From: Streptomyces lydicus
GTDB lineage: Bacteria; Actinomycetota; Actinomycetes; Streptomycetales; Streptomycetaceae
DNA: 64,000 nucleotides
Direction of reading: 5' to 3'
Assembly: GCF_001729485.1 (NCBI RefSeq)
Contig: NZ_CP017157.1
Span: 4,030,001-4,094,000, forward strand
The notes beneath the pieces are model-generated. The model was not told where the DNA came from. It saw nothing but the letters and a program-made list of their open reading frames with translations, and searched no databases. How positions within the stretch are numbered: position 1 is the stretch's first letter; each line of letters begins with the position of its first letter. Below, in pieces: positions 16,800 through 24,918 of the stretch. Position numbers and translations under genes: made by a program.

Positions 16800-17819
16800 T
16801 CAGGACCGTCCACCGTGCCAGCGGACGGCGACGGCACCTGCGAAGTCGCCCGCGTGGGCGAATCCTCCGAGCACCACCAGGTCGCCGTCCTCGACCTGCC
16901 GCGAGCTGATCGCGCGGTCCAGGGTGATCGGGATCGCCGCGCCGAAGAGGTTTCCGTACTCGTCGAAGGTGTGCAGGTGGCGTTCGGCCGGCAGTTGCAG
17001 CGCTTCCCGCCAGTTTCGCAGGAAAGTGCGATTGGGCTGGTTGGTGATGAGGGCGTCGATGTCGGTGGTCGCCACGCCGAGCCGCCGGCACAGGTCCGTG
17101 ACCACCTCGGGAACGAGGCGGTTCCCGCGCGCCAGGACCTTGGCGACGCCGGCGTCGGTGAACCCGATCCGCAGCTGGGACTCTCCCGGTTCCCAGTACT
17201 TGCGGCCGTCGTCGAGGGCTACGGTCATGTCCCCGGCGTACTCGGCGATGTGCCGGGTCGCCACGTCGAGGACCGGCGCGTCGGACGACGTCGTCACGTA
17301 CCCCACACCGCAGCCGTCGCCCGGGATCGCAGCCTGGGCGAGCCGGCGCACCTGGGACTGGGTGAACCACTGGCCCGCGGCGCTTTGGGCATTGCAGATC
17401 AAGGCGGTCTTCGCGTCGGTGGTGGTGAGGATCTGGCGGGCCAGCTTCAGCATGTACACGAAGGAGGCGCAGCCCGCGTTGGCCACGTCGACGAGCCACT
17501 CCGGGTTCAGACCCAGTCGGCGCGCCACTTCGGTGCCTGCGCCCACGAACGGCAGGTCCGGCAACTGGCTGTGCACCAACAGCACGTCGACGCCCCGGAT
17601 CTCGTCCCTGCCGTGTCGATCGATCAGAGGCTGTACGGCGCGTTCGACCATGTCCGCGTTCGTCTCGTCGGCAGCCACGTGGTGCCGTAATGGCGGGACC
17701 CTGAACATCGGGTGGTCGCGCAGCTTGTCCTCGGCTCCGGGGTACTCGGTGTAGAACTCCGCGGGCACCGGCTCGCCGGGGAGGTAGCTCGCGACGTCGG
17801 TGAGGCTGACCGTCGTCAC
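16800..17819 (-). CDS. KAS III-like (FabH-family) enzyme with altered active site
   Basis: 339 residues from the GTG at 17819, which overlaps the preceding stop as GTGA. The thiolase fold of ketoacyl-ACP synthase III is clear: catalytic Cys117 in DVANAGCASFVYMLKLA, glycine-rich PGDGCGVGYV near residue 167, Asn290 in TFDEYGNLFGAAIPITL. The second catalytic residue is changed: the usual His of HQAN is Asn260 in ITNQPNRTFLRNW. His and Asn together drive decarboxylation of malonyl-ACP, so a Cys-Asn-Asn site points to acyl transfer or a non-decarboxylating condensation. It is the last gene of a four-gene operon. The real substrates are unknown. Confidence 0.85.
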   Translation of the reverse strand: MTTVSLTDVASYLPGEPVPAEFYTEYPGAEDKLRDHPMFRVPPLRHHVAADETNADMVERAVQPLIDRHGRDEIRGVDVLLVHSQLPDLPFVGAGTEVARRLGLNPEWLVDVANAGCASFVYMLKLARQILTTTDAKTALICNAQSAAGQWFTQSQVRRLAQAAIPGDGCGVGYVTTSSDAPVLDVATRHIAEYAGDMTVALDDGRKYWEPGESQLRIGFTDAGVAKVLARGNRLVPEVVTDLCRRLGVATTDIDALITNQPNRTFLRNWREALQLPAERHLHTFDEYGNLFGAAIPITLDRAISSRQVEDGDLVVLGGFAHAGDFAGAVAVRWHGGRS

Positions 17820-18469
17820 CGCGCCCCCGCCCTCGACGGCGCCGCGCTGACCGGCAGGCCGTTGCGGTGGCGGTGTTCCAGGATCGCCTTGAGGTTGTTC
17901 ATCTCCACGGTGTGCCCCGCGTAGAAGAGGTCCCAGTAGTCGCCCACCCAGGGCCGGTCCGGGCGGGGCGCCCTCTCGGGATGAGGGTTGGCGTCGTAGT
18001 AGGGGTGCCGGCAGTTGGTCCAGGTGATCACCGAACCCGGCTTGTCCAGCACCAGCTGCGCCGGGACGACGCGCATCAGGTAGATCATCCACAGCTTCTC
18101 GCCCTGGTCCCAGGAGCAGTGGTAGTCCACGGTCATGGCGTCGGGGTGGGCGACCACCTCGCAGTAGATCCTGGTGTCGTCCTCCAGCCGGTCGTTGCCG
18201 ACCCACAGCCCCGGTGTGCCGGAGGGCGCGAAGTCCCGCAGGCTGCAGGTCCATTCTTCCAGGTGGTGCCCCTGGCGCAGGTAGTCGTAGGCCGCCTCCG
18301 GGGGGCAGTCGACGTACTCGTGGAGGGTGCAGTACTGCCCGTAGACCTGATGGTGGGGGTAGACGGCTTGGGTGAGCTCCATGCAGTGGGCGGTCAGTTC
18401 CTCCTTGCCGGCGTTCTCGATCCGCAGCAGGCCGGGGATGTCAGCCAACCTGGACGATTCCTCGCTCAT
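17816..18469 (-). CDS. SRPBCC-domain protein (ligand-binding, START-like)
   Basis: 217 residues from the ATG at 18469 with AAGGAG seven bases ahead. The sequence has the helix-grip pattern of SRPBCC/polyketide-cyclase-like proteins: YVDCPPEAAYDYLRQGHHLE near residue 52, then beta-strand-rich stretches (RIYCEVVAHPDAMTVDYHCS, EKLWMIYLMRVVPAQLVL) and a long C-terminal helix. Such folds bind or cyclise hydrophobic products. It overlaps the upstream ThDP gene by 29 bases and the downstream KAS III-like gene by four, so the three proteins are made together. Whether it is an enzyme or a carrier cannot be told. Confidence 0.85.
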   Translation of the reverse strand: MSEESSRLADIPGLLRIENAGKEELTAHCMELTQAVYPHHQVYGQYCTLHEYVDCPPEAAYDYLRQGHHLEEWTCSLRDFAPSGTPGLWVGNDRLEDDTRIYCEVVAHPDAMTVDYHCSWDQGEKLWMIYLMRVVPAQLVLDKPGSVITWTNCRHPYYDANPHPERAPRPDRPWVGDYWDLFYAGHTVEMNNLKAILEHRHRNGLPVSAAPSRAGAR

Positions 18470-20231
18470 CCGAACTCTCCTTGCTCTCGGTGCGGTGGGT
18501 GCTCTCGGTGACGGCGGTCTCGCCGGTGCTGTCGGTGAAGGACTGGAAGGGAAGGAACGGTGGGATCTCCCGCGGGTCGCAGTCCACCGCGACGAACGCC
18601 GGGCCGCCGCCCGCATTGCCGCGCAGCAGCGCCGTGCGCAGCTGCGCCGCGTCGCCGGCGCCCGTGGCATCGAGGGACGGGAAGGCGGCGGCCACTCCCG
18701 CGGCGAGGTCGGTCCGGGCGAACAGGTCGTCGTCGCGGACGCCGCCCTGGAAGAACTCCTCGCGCAGCGCGCACATGGCGTGGGCATTGTTGTTGAAGAT
18801 CACGAAGGTCACGGGGGCGGCGTACTCCACGGCGGTGTGCACTTCCATCCCGTGCATGAAGAACGCCCCGTCCCCGGCGAGCACGTAGGTGCGTCGGCCG
18901 GTGGCGAGCGCGGCGCCGATGCCGGCACCGAAGGTGTAGCCCATGCCGCCCATGCCGACCGCCACCACGAAGCGGCCGTGGCGCGGTGCCGGGAGCAGAT
19001 GGACGGCGCTGGCCCCCGCGTTGCCGGCGTCCACGAAGACGTGTGCGTCCTGGGGGAGAGCCGCCTCCACCGCGGCGACCGCCTGACGGTAGGGGAGGGT
19101 TCGCCCACGCGCCTGGGAGAGCGGGCCCGGCATGGGAGTGGGGAGAGGACCGGCGTGCGGGGGACAGGGATGTGGGCGGGGTGGCAGGAGGGCGGTCACT
19201 GCGCGCAGCGCGTTCCGCAGGTTTCCGCCCAGCGCGGTGCCTGCCACGAACGGCGGTTCGGGGCCGAGGCAGACGACGTCGGTGGTGGCCAGAGCCCGGT
19301 CGAGTCCGCCGCGTGCCATGAGCGGCAGTCGGGTACCGACCAGCAGGCATACGTCGGCCCGCCGCAGACACTCCTCGACGTTGGTGTGGCCCATCACCCC
19401 CGCTACGCCTGCGAATCGGGGATCACGGTTGTCGAAGACGTCCTTGGCATCCGGGGTGACCGCCACCCACGCCCCGAGGCGCCGGGCCAGTTCGGCCAAC
19501 TCCGTACGCGCGTCGGCGGCAGCGACGTCCTCACCGGCAATGACGAGAACGCGGCCGGCCTCGCGAAGGGCCTCCGACACGGTGGTAAGGACGGCCTTGT
19601 CGAGCCGTGCCACCGATGCCGACGGTGCCGGCGCGCCCGGGGGAGCGGTCGCGCCGCGGCCGGGCACCCGGATGCGCGCCTGCTGCACGTCCTTGGGCAG
19701 CAACAGCACAGCCGGCCCACGGGGATCGGACTGCGCCGCCGCCACTGCCCGGGGCAGCAACTCAACGAGCGACTCCGCGTCGTCCACCCGGGCGCAGAAC
19801 CGGGAGACGGGGGCGAACACCTCCCGGGCGTCGAAGGCCCCTGCCTTGCCGCTGGAGTCCTGGAACGCCCCGCGGCCCTCCTGTTCGGTCGGCGGCTGAC
19901 CCACCAGGGCCAGCACCGGCACCCGCGAGGCATGGGCCTCCGCCAGGCCCGGTACGAGATTCATCGCCCCGCCGCCCGAGGTGGTGGCAACGACGCCGAG
20001 GCGCCCGGTGGTGCGTGCGTATCCGTCGGCCATGGTGACGGCGGAGAACTCGTGCTTGGCGACGACGCCGCGGACGGCGTCGCTGCGGTGCACGGCGTCG
20101 TACAGGTCCTCGATGTTCGCGCCGCCGACGCCGAATACGTGGGAGACGCCGGCCCCGGCGAGTTCCGCGACCAGATGGTCGGCCAGGCGTGCCGTTTCCG
20201 CGTCTCGCGGGTGGGAGGTCGTGCCGGTCAT
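18441..20231 (-). CDS. Thiamine-diphosphate-dependent enzyme (acetolactate-synthase-like)
   Basis: 596 residues, all three ThDP-enzyme domains present. The N-terminal Pyr domain has catalytic Glu61 in VVAKHEFSAVTMADGYAR; the middle domain covers about 205-350; the C-terminal PP domain has the Mg/ThDP motif GDG at 453-455 ending in NNN at 480-482. Proteins of this class decarboxylate a 2-oxo acid and transfer the acyl anion to an aldehyde, ketone or imine, or make an acyl thioester. Residues 352-375 are a proline-rich insertion (PHPCPPHAGPLPTPMPGPLS). The start overlaps the regulator stop as ATGA. Context with a KAS III-like enzyme argues for a biosynthetic rather than a branched-chain amino-acid role. 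Confidence 0.85.
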   Translation of the reverse strand: MTGTTSHPRDAETARLADHLVAELAGAGVSHVFGVGGANIEDLYDAVHRSDAVRGVVAKHEFSAVTMADGYARTTGRLGVVATTSGGGAMNLVPGLAEAHASRVPVLALVGQPPTEQEGRGAFQDSSGKAGAFDAREVFAPVSRFCARVDDAESLVELLPRAVAAAQSDPRGPAVLLLPKDVQQARIRVPGRGATAPPGAPAPSASVARLDKAVLTTVSEALREAGRVLVIAGEDVAAADARTELAELARRLGAWVAVTPDAKDVFDNRDPRFAGVAGVMGHTNVEECLRRADVCLLVGTRLPLMARGGLDRALATTDVVCLGPEPPFVAGTALGGNLRNALRAVTALLPPRPHPCPPHAGPLPTPMPGPLSQARGRTLPYRQAVAAVEAALPQDAHVFVDAGNAGASAVHLLPAPRHGRFVVAVGMGGMGYTFGAGIGAALATGRRTYVLAGDGAFFMHGMEVHTAVEYAAPVTFVIFNNNAHAMCALREEFFQGGVRDDDLFARTDLAAGVAAAFPSLDATGAGDAAQLRTALLRGNAGGGPAFVAVDCDPREIPPFLPFQSFTDSTGETAVTESTHRTESKESSDERGIVQVG

Positions 20232-21244
20232 AAAGAGTTCCTGTCCCTCTCGTGGTGCCGGTCGACGAGGCCGGCCGGCGAGATGACCTGAAAGCGGTGT
20301 CGGTATTCCTTGGGGGTGAGTCCCAGGGTTCGTGCGAAGGAGCGGAAGAAGGTCTCGGGGGCGGCGAATCCGCAACGGCCGGCTATCTGGCTGATCGCCA
20401 GTTCGGTCGTCTCCAGCAGTTCGCGAGCCCGGGCGATGCGGGTCCGCTCGACGTACTGTCCGGGTGTCGTGCCCACCTCGCGCCGGAAGACCCGGGCGAA
20501 GTTGCGCTCACTCATGTTGGCCTGCCGGGCGAGCTCGGCCACGGGGAGCGGGGTGTGCAGGTGGCCCAGAATCCATTCCTGCGCTGCCCTGATCGGCGGA
20601 TGATCGGCCAACTGGGCGTCGAGGACGGCACTGTATTGGGACTGTCCTCCGTGTCGCTTGAGGAACAGCACCAGAAACCGTGCTGTCTCCAGGGCGAGCG
20701 CCGCACCGTGATCGGCCTCCACCAGAGCCAGCGCCATGTCGATGCCCGTCGACACGCCCGCGGAGGTCACGAAGCGGCCGTCCCAGACGAAGATCGGCTC
20801 GGCGTCCACCGTCACCTCCGGATAGCGGCACGCCATCGCTTCGCTGTACGCCCAGTGGGTAGTGGCGCGCCTGCCGTCGAGGAGGCCCGCCTCCGCCAGC
20901 AGAAAGGATCCGCCGCATACGGAGGCGACTCTGCGCGACCGTGCTGCCGCCCCGCGGATCCAGGAGACCAGTACCCGGTCCCGCAGTGCGTTCTGGAGAC
21001 TCCAGCCGCCCGGTACGAGGAGTGTGTCGATCGGCCCCTGCTCCGAGTTCAGGGGTGCGGCAGCCACCACCACCCCTGAACTCGTGCGCACCAGCGGTGC
21101 GTCGGCGGAGACGAAGTCGACACGGTAGGGGGCGCCCGACGGGTCGAGGAGCCGGTTGGCGGTATCGAACACTTCGATCGGTCCGGTGATGTCCAGAGCC
21201 ATCGCCCCGGCGTACACCACCACAACAACACGTCGTTCCAACAC
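20228..21244 (-). CDS. GlxA-family AraC-type regulator, first gene of the operon
   Basis: 338 residues from the GTG at 21244 (start chosen by homology: LERRVVVVVYAGAMALDITG is the usual first strand of the DJ-1 domain). Residues 1-175 are DJ-1/PfpI-like, with the elbow RVASVCGGSFLLAEAGLLDG; residues about 225-325 are the AraC HTH pair (ARQANMSERNFARVFRRE, AGRCGFAAPETFFRSFART). Its stop overlaps the ThDP-enzyme start by four bases, so regulator and enzymes form one transcript. This suggests autoregulation in response to a metabolite. Confidence 0.9.
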   Translation of the reverse strand: MLERRVVVVVYAGAMALDITGPIEVFDTANRLLDPSGAPYRVDFVSADAPLVRTSSGVVVAAAPLNSEQGPIDTLLVPGGWSLQNALRDRVLVSWIRGAAARSRRVASVCGGSFLLAEAGLLDGRRATTHWAYSEAMACRYPEVTVDAEPIFVWDGRFVTSAGVSTGIDMALALVEADHGAALALETARFLVLFLKRHGGQSQYSAVLDAQLADHPPIRAAQEWILGHLHTPLPVAELARQANMSERNFARVFRREVGTTPGQYVERTRIARARELLETTELAISQIAGRCGFAAPETFFRSFARTLGLTPKEYRHRFQVISPAGLVDRHHERDRNSL

Positions 21245-21659
21245 AGTCACAGCCTGTATGGAACGGTGTACTGGCTGCAATGACAGATTACTGACGTATC
21301 CGGCCAACAAGCGGGGGCGGACCAGGGGAGAGGGGTGCCGGCCAGGCAGTTCGTGTGTCGGAGCGGACGGAGCTGGGTGAGGCAGCTCACAGTGCCTCGG
21401 TGCAGTGGTACGGGGGAGCGACTCCGTGCCGTGCCACTGGCTCTCCAGCTCGAAGTGGTATGCCGCGTGGGTGAGTTCCTTCTCGCGGGCTTCACTTCTG
21501 GCGTCGGTGGCGACCGTGGTGTCCGGTCGCCACCACACAACGCAGCACCTCGGCTCGCTGGCGAGTGAACCGCTGATGCCGGCGCATGGCGGCTGCCCAT
21601 CGGCTGACGCCGTCCTGCTGCTGCGCTCGGCCGTGGCTCGGTCGTCGCCGGTGAGCATG
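21245..21659. other. Region upstream of the operon, no intact gene
   Basis: It should contain the operon promoter near 21250-21330. On the minus strand at about 21400-21510 a coding-like stretch (EKELTHAAYHFELESQWHG) with good codon use may be a scrap of an unknown gene. Confidence 0.4.
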
Positions 21660-22238
21660 ACCACGACGGCGAGATTCCCTCGACCCGGGGCGACTCCACG
21701 TTCGGGCTCGGCATGGATATGACCGTGCTGGGCACTCCGATCATGAACGCGGTCTTCGAGCAGGGACTCACCCCCAATCTGCCGAAACGCCGATGCCCGA
21801 GCCGGACGAGTGGATGCGCCGCCTGGGTACGCTTCCGCTGAGGCACCAGCCCGGCGAACGCTGGCAGTACCAGATCAGCAGCGACCTGGTCGGCGTGCTG
21901 GTCGCCAGGGTCACCGGCCAGTCCTTCGAGTCGTTCCTGCGCGAGCGCATCTTCGAGCCGCTGGGCATGAAGGACACCGGTTTCCATGTACCCGCCGACA
22001 AGATCGACCGGCTGCCGACCCTCTACGCCCCCGACCCGCAGACCGGGGAGTTCACCGTGTGGGACGAGGCCGAGGGGGGCCGGTGGAGCTCCCTCCGACG
22101 TTCCCCGGAGGCGGTGGCGGGCTGGTCTCCACCGCCGACGACTACCACGCCTACTTCCGGATGCTGCTGAACGTCCCGGATCCGGTGCATCTCATGCTCG
22201 ACTTCTGGACCACGCTCTACCAGGCGATCGACGACTGA
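21660..22238 (+). pseudogene. Serine hydrolase (beta-lactamase family), truncated and frameshifted
   Basis: Pieces in three frames give a class-C beta-lactamase-like enzyme: GDSTFGLGMDMTVLGTPIMN, then MPEPDEWMRRLGTLPLRHQP and GERWQYQISSDLVGVLVARV (with the YxxS-like region), IFEPLGMKDTGFHVP, then GGGGLVSTADDYHAYFRML and the normal C-terminal end DFWTTLYQAIDD. The N-terminal SxxK half is missing, there are at least two frameshifts, and a piece is deleted between FRMLLN and DFWTT. Confidence 0.75.
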
Positions 22239-22723
22239 GAGCTCCCCTCGGGCGACCCCGGCCTGAGCAGCCCAGACACCCCGGGCGCCGACAAGAATCG
22301 CGTCCCCCCACCCGTGCTCATCGCACCGAGGGGTGGCGGGTGTGCAGACAACCGACCGCCCTCCCCATCGGATCGCAGGGGAAGTCGAGATCCGCGCGGG
22401 AGTCACGGCTCGCCCGCCCACCGTGAGCGTCGAGGCGGCCGGCGAGGAACGCCGGGGATCACCCGACGCGGAATCTCCGAGGCGGGATCTCGTGTACACC
22501 GAGAGTGGGGGGCGCCTCCCTGCACGCCATGGACAGAAGCCAGATCCTTGGCGCTCGCGATGCGACAATGCTCAACCGTCGCAGCGGGCGCTGGGCATCC
22601 CGGGATGGATGGCAGTTCTGTCGAGCCCGGAACGGCCCAGCGTCCGGGCGACCACCCTTTGATCGCCCGGCCTCCGGACCACTCGCCGTGACTGTCCGCC
22701 CAGCGCGGCGTGCAAGCCGTGCC
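22239..22723. other. Stretch without recognisable gene
   Basis: No frame here combines codon bias, start signal and recognisable protein pattern. It separates two pieces of gene debris. Confidence 0.4.
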
Positions 22724-23000
22724 TCAGCGGGGGATACGTCCCTTGCTGTGCATGGCGGTGCGGACGCGTTCCTCTGCCAGGTTGCGGCGGGGCGGGCGGC
22801 CGGCCGTGTGCGGTGTCGTGTTGCGACGCTTGGCCTCCTCAAGGACGGTGACGGCGTTCGTGCGCAGCCGGCTGGAGATCGCCTCGAAAATGGTGGGGGT
22901 CTCGGGCCGGAAGCCGGAGTAGCGGGCGTCCATGGCGAACGCGGCGGCGACAACGCCGCCGGCGTTGGCGACGAAGTCGGCCCGCTGTTGCCTGGCGGGG
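22724..23000 (-). pseudogene. C-terminus of a Glu/Leu/Phe/Val dehydrogenase
   Basis: Reads ADFVANAGGVVAAAFAMDAR, YSGFRPETPTIFEAISSRLR and TVLEEAKRRNTTPHTA, ending AEERVRTAMHSKGRIPR. This is the NAD-binding tail of an amino-acid dehydrogenase. At about 23000 it is joined directly to a transporter fragment, marking a deletion junction. Confidence 0.7.
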
Positions 23001-23002
23001 GA

Positions 23003-23172
23003 TGAACCGGCCGACGAACACGGCAGCCAGGGCGGCGCGGACGGCCAGGGCCCAGAGGGGGCCGCGCCGGCCGGTGTACTGGCCGACGAACGAGCCGATC
23101 GGCACGCCGACGACGTTGGCCAGGGTCAGGCCGCCCCTCATGACGTCGATGGCCCGGGTGGCCCTCCCAGCC
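23003..23172 (-). pseudogene. MFS transporter fragment
   Basis: Reads RATRAIDVMRGGLTLANVVG followed by GVPIGSFVGQYTGRRGPLWA and AALAAVFVGRFIP: the end of helix 4 to helix 6 of a DHA1-type transporter. Both ends are lost and the right part of the gene is absent. Confidence 0.65.
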
Positions 23173-23305
23173 TCGTCGAGGCAGCGACAGGCTACCCAGC
23201 GTGCCGAACCGTCTCACCACCAGACCTTCAGTGGGCATCTGCAAGCCGGTACGACGAAGCACCCCGCCGCCTGCCGAAGCAGGGGCGAGATGTAGGGCCC
23301 AAGCC

Positions 23306-23569
23306 TCAGAATCCGACGACCTTGCCGGACTTCACCTGCTCCTGGGACTCCATGACCAGGACGTTGCTCGCCGGAACCGTGTAGATGGTGAACTCCCCCG
23401 GCTTTTTCCATTCGTCCGCCGGCCGCGGATCGATGTGGAGGAAGGAACCGTCGATGGCGACTCGCACGCTGTGGAGTCGGTCGAGCTTGATGTGCTGGGC
23501 GTTGGGGTCGGGGATCAGCTTGTCGTTCAGTTCGAGGGTGCGCACTCGGCGCCAGGGGAGGCTCGTCAT
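23306..23569 (-). CDS. Small hypothetical protein
   Basis: 87 residues from the ATG at 23569 (MTSLPWRRVRTLELNDKLIP); a GTG seven codons upstream is an alternative start. The protein looks like a small beta-rich domain (SVRVAIDGSFLHIDPRPADE, FTIYTVPASNVLVMESQEQV). It has no membrane segment or Cys. I do not recognise a named family; similar small proteins occur singly in streptomycete genomes. Confidence 0.55.
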   Translation of the reverse strand: MTSLPWRRVRTLELNDKLIPDPNAQHIKLDRLHSVRVAIDGSFLHIDPRPADEWKKPGEFTIYTVPASNVLVMESQEQVKSGKVVGF

Positions 23570-23836
23570 GGCGGGATCATCGCTCACAGATCCGCTGCCC
23601 GCACGGCCCTCGCGTGAAGAAAGGTCCATCGGTTGTTGAGCAGGCAACGTTATGGTCAAGAATCGCGCGTCTCGCGCCTGTCCTCCTCCTGGCTCGCGGG
23701 ACTGGGTAGCGGTGCTGAGGCGCGATCCAGATTTTCGGAGTTCGGCGGTCTGAGGGTGTCGAGAACGTGCCACCGGCTCCGTCCCAGGGACCTCAGCGGC
23801 CACCACCGGCCGCACGAGGGAGAAGGAGAAACCAGC

Positions 23837-24277
23837 ATGGCGATTCAGCGCATGGACAACGTCGGCATCGTCGTCGAGGACATGGATGCCGCCATCGGGT
23901 TCTTCATGGAACTCGGTATGGAGCTGGAGGGCAGGGCGGAGGTCGAGGGCCGCTTCGCCGACCAGTGCACCGGACTCGACGGCGTCCGCTGTGACATCGC
24001 GATGGTCCGGACCCCGGACGGTCACAGCCGGATCGAGCTGTCGAAGTACCGCAGCCCCGCGGCGATCAGCGCCGGGCCGCGCAACCGGCCGCACAACATT
24101 CTGGGCACGCACCGCGTGATGTTCGCCGTCGACGACATCGAGGACACCGTTGCCCGCTTGCGCCCTCACGGCGCCGAACTCGTCGGCGAAATTGCCCGGT
24201 TCGAGGACAGCTATCTGCTCTGCTACCTCCGCGGCCCGGAGGGCATCATCGTCGGACTGGCCGAGCAACTGCGTTGA
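23837..24277 (+). CDS. VOC-superfamily (glyoxalase/dioxygenase-like) protein
   Basis: 146 residues from ATG 23837, with AGAAGGAGAA eight bases ahead. Two beta-alpha-beta-beta-beta modules are visible: MDNVGIVVEDMDAAIGFFME (residues 5-24) and HRVMFAVDDIEDTVARLRPH (about 93-112). The C-terminal metal-ligand Glu is in RGPEGIIVGLAEQLR. The first metal position (His/Asn of the first strand) is Asn here. Substrate unknown; bleomycin-resistance-like or glyoxalase-like activity is possible. Confidence 0.88.
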   Translation: MAIQRMDNVGIVVEDMDAAIGFFMELGMELEGRAEVEGRFADQCTGLDGVRCDIAMVRTPDGHSRIELSKYRSPAAISAGPRNRPHNILGTHRVMFAVDDIEDTVARLRPHGAELVGEIARFEDSYLLCYLRGPEGIIVGLAEQLR

Positions 24278-24319
24278 GAAGAAGGAACCGAACCATGCAG
24301 CCGAACGACCGGACGCAGC

Positions 24320-24351
24320 GGTGCGCCGCAGGCCCGGGCCTGCGGCGCACC
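24320..24351 (+). terminator. 32-base perfect palindrome after the VOC gene
   Basis: Arms GGTGCGCCGCAGGCCC (24320-24335) and GGGCCTGCGGCGCACC (24336-24351) pair without any mismatch, starting 42 bases after the stop. A very stable hairpin without T-tract; probable terminator. Confidence 0.7.
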
Positions 24352-24396
24352 TGGTGGCTGGTGAGCGGCACAGCTCACCGGCCGGTTCAGGGCGGG

Positions 24397-24520
24397 TCAG
24401 TGACCGTGGCGTCCCCAGCTCTGGGCGTCGACGATGCGGCGGTGGTCGTTGCGCAGTGTGGCGGTGGCGTCGGTGTTGTCCCAGACGTGGGCGCGGCGGT
24501 CCTGGTAGATGGACCGCCGA
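24397..24520 (-). pseudogene. C-terminal fragment of a lamin-tail-domain protein
   Basis: The minus frame ends IYQDRRAHVWDNTDATATLR and NDHRRIVDAQSWGRHGH before a stop. This is the last strands of the lamin tail domain as found in many secreted Streptomyces proteins. The rest of the domain and the signal peptide are absent. Confidence 0.55.
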
Positions 24521-24918
24521 GTCCTACCAAGCAGCCGTCACCCCCGCATCGCTCCTGATGTGGGCTGACATGTGAAGACAACTCCTGGCGACCGTCCTCC
24601 CAGCGCATACGGCCGTTCTGGATCCGTCCGGACGAGACCGTTCGTGAGCTCACGGTAATGGACCGGCACCTGGCTGCCTTCAGCTCTTCGCGTCATACGT
24701 GGGGGACCGGCCCCAGTGGTGATGCGCAGCTCCCACGGTCGCAATCCCGCGGGTACGGGGAGCCGCTGCACCCCGCTACCCGCAAGCGCAGGACCCGGGG
24801 GACCAACCCCGCGGGCGCGGGCACGCTTCGATGCGGCCGGCTGGTGCCTGGACGCGGGCTCCCGGAGCGGAACTCGCGTGAACGAGCCTTCGGATCTGTG
24901 ACCCGCTCGATCGCGCCG
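24521..24918. other. Intergenic region, no gene
   Basis: Between the lamin-tail fragment and the deacetylase gene only the two CRISPR-like units and an unplaced coding-like scrap (TVSSGRIQNGRMRWEDG, minus strand near 24600) were noticed. Confidence 0.35.
24741..24826. repeat. Two degenerate CRISPR-repeat-like units (tentative)
   Basis: AATCCCGCGGGTACGGGGAG (24743-24762) and AACCCCGCGGGCGCGGGCAC (24805-24824) are alike, each with a short GC palindrome, and their centres are 62 bases apart. This equals one repeat plus one spacer of type I-E arrays. There are only two units, no third copy and no cas gene, so chance in GC-rich DNA is a real alternative. Confidence 0.2.
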
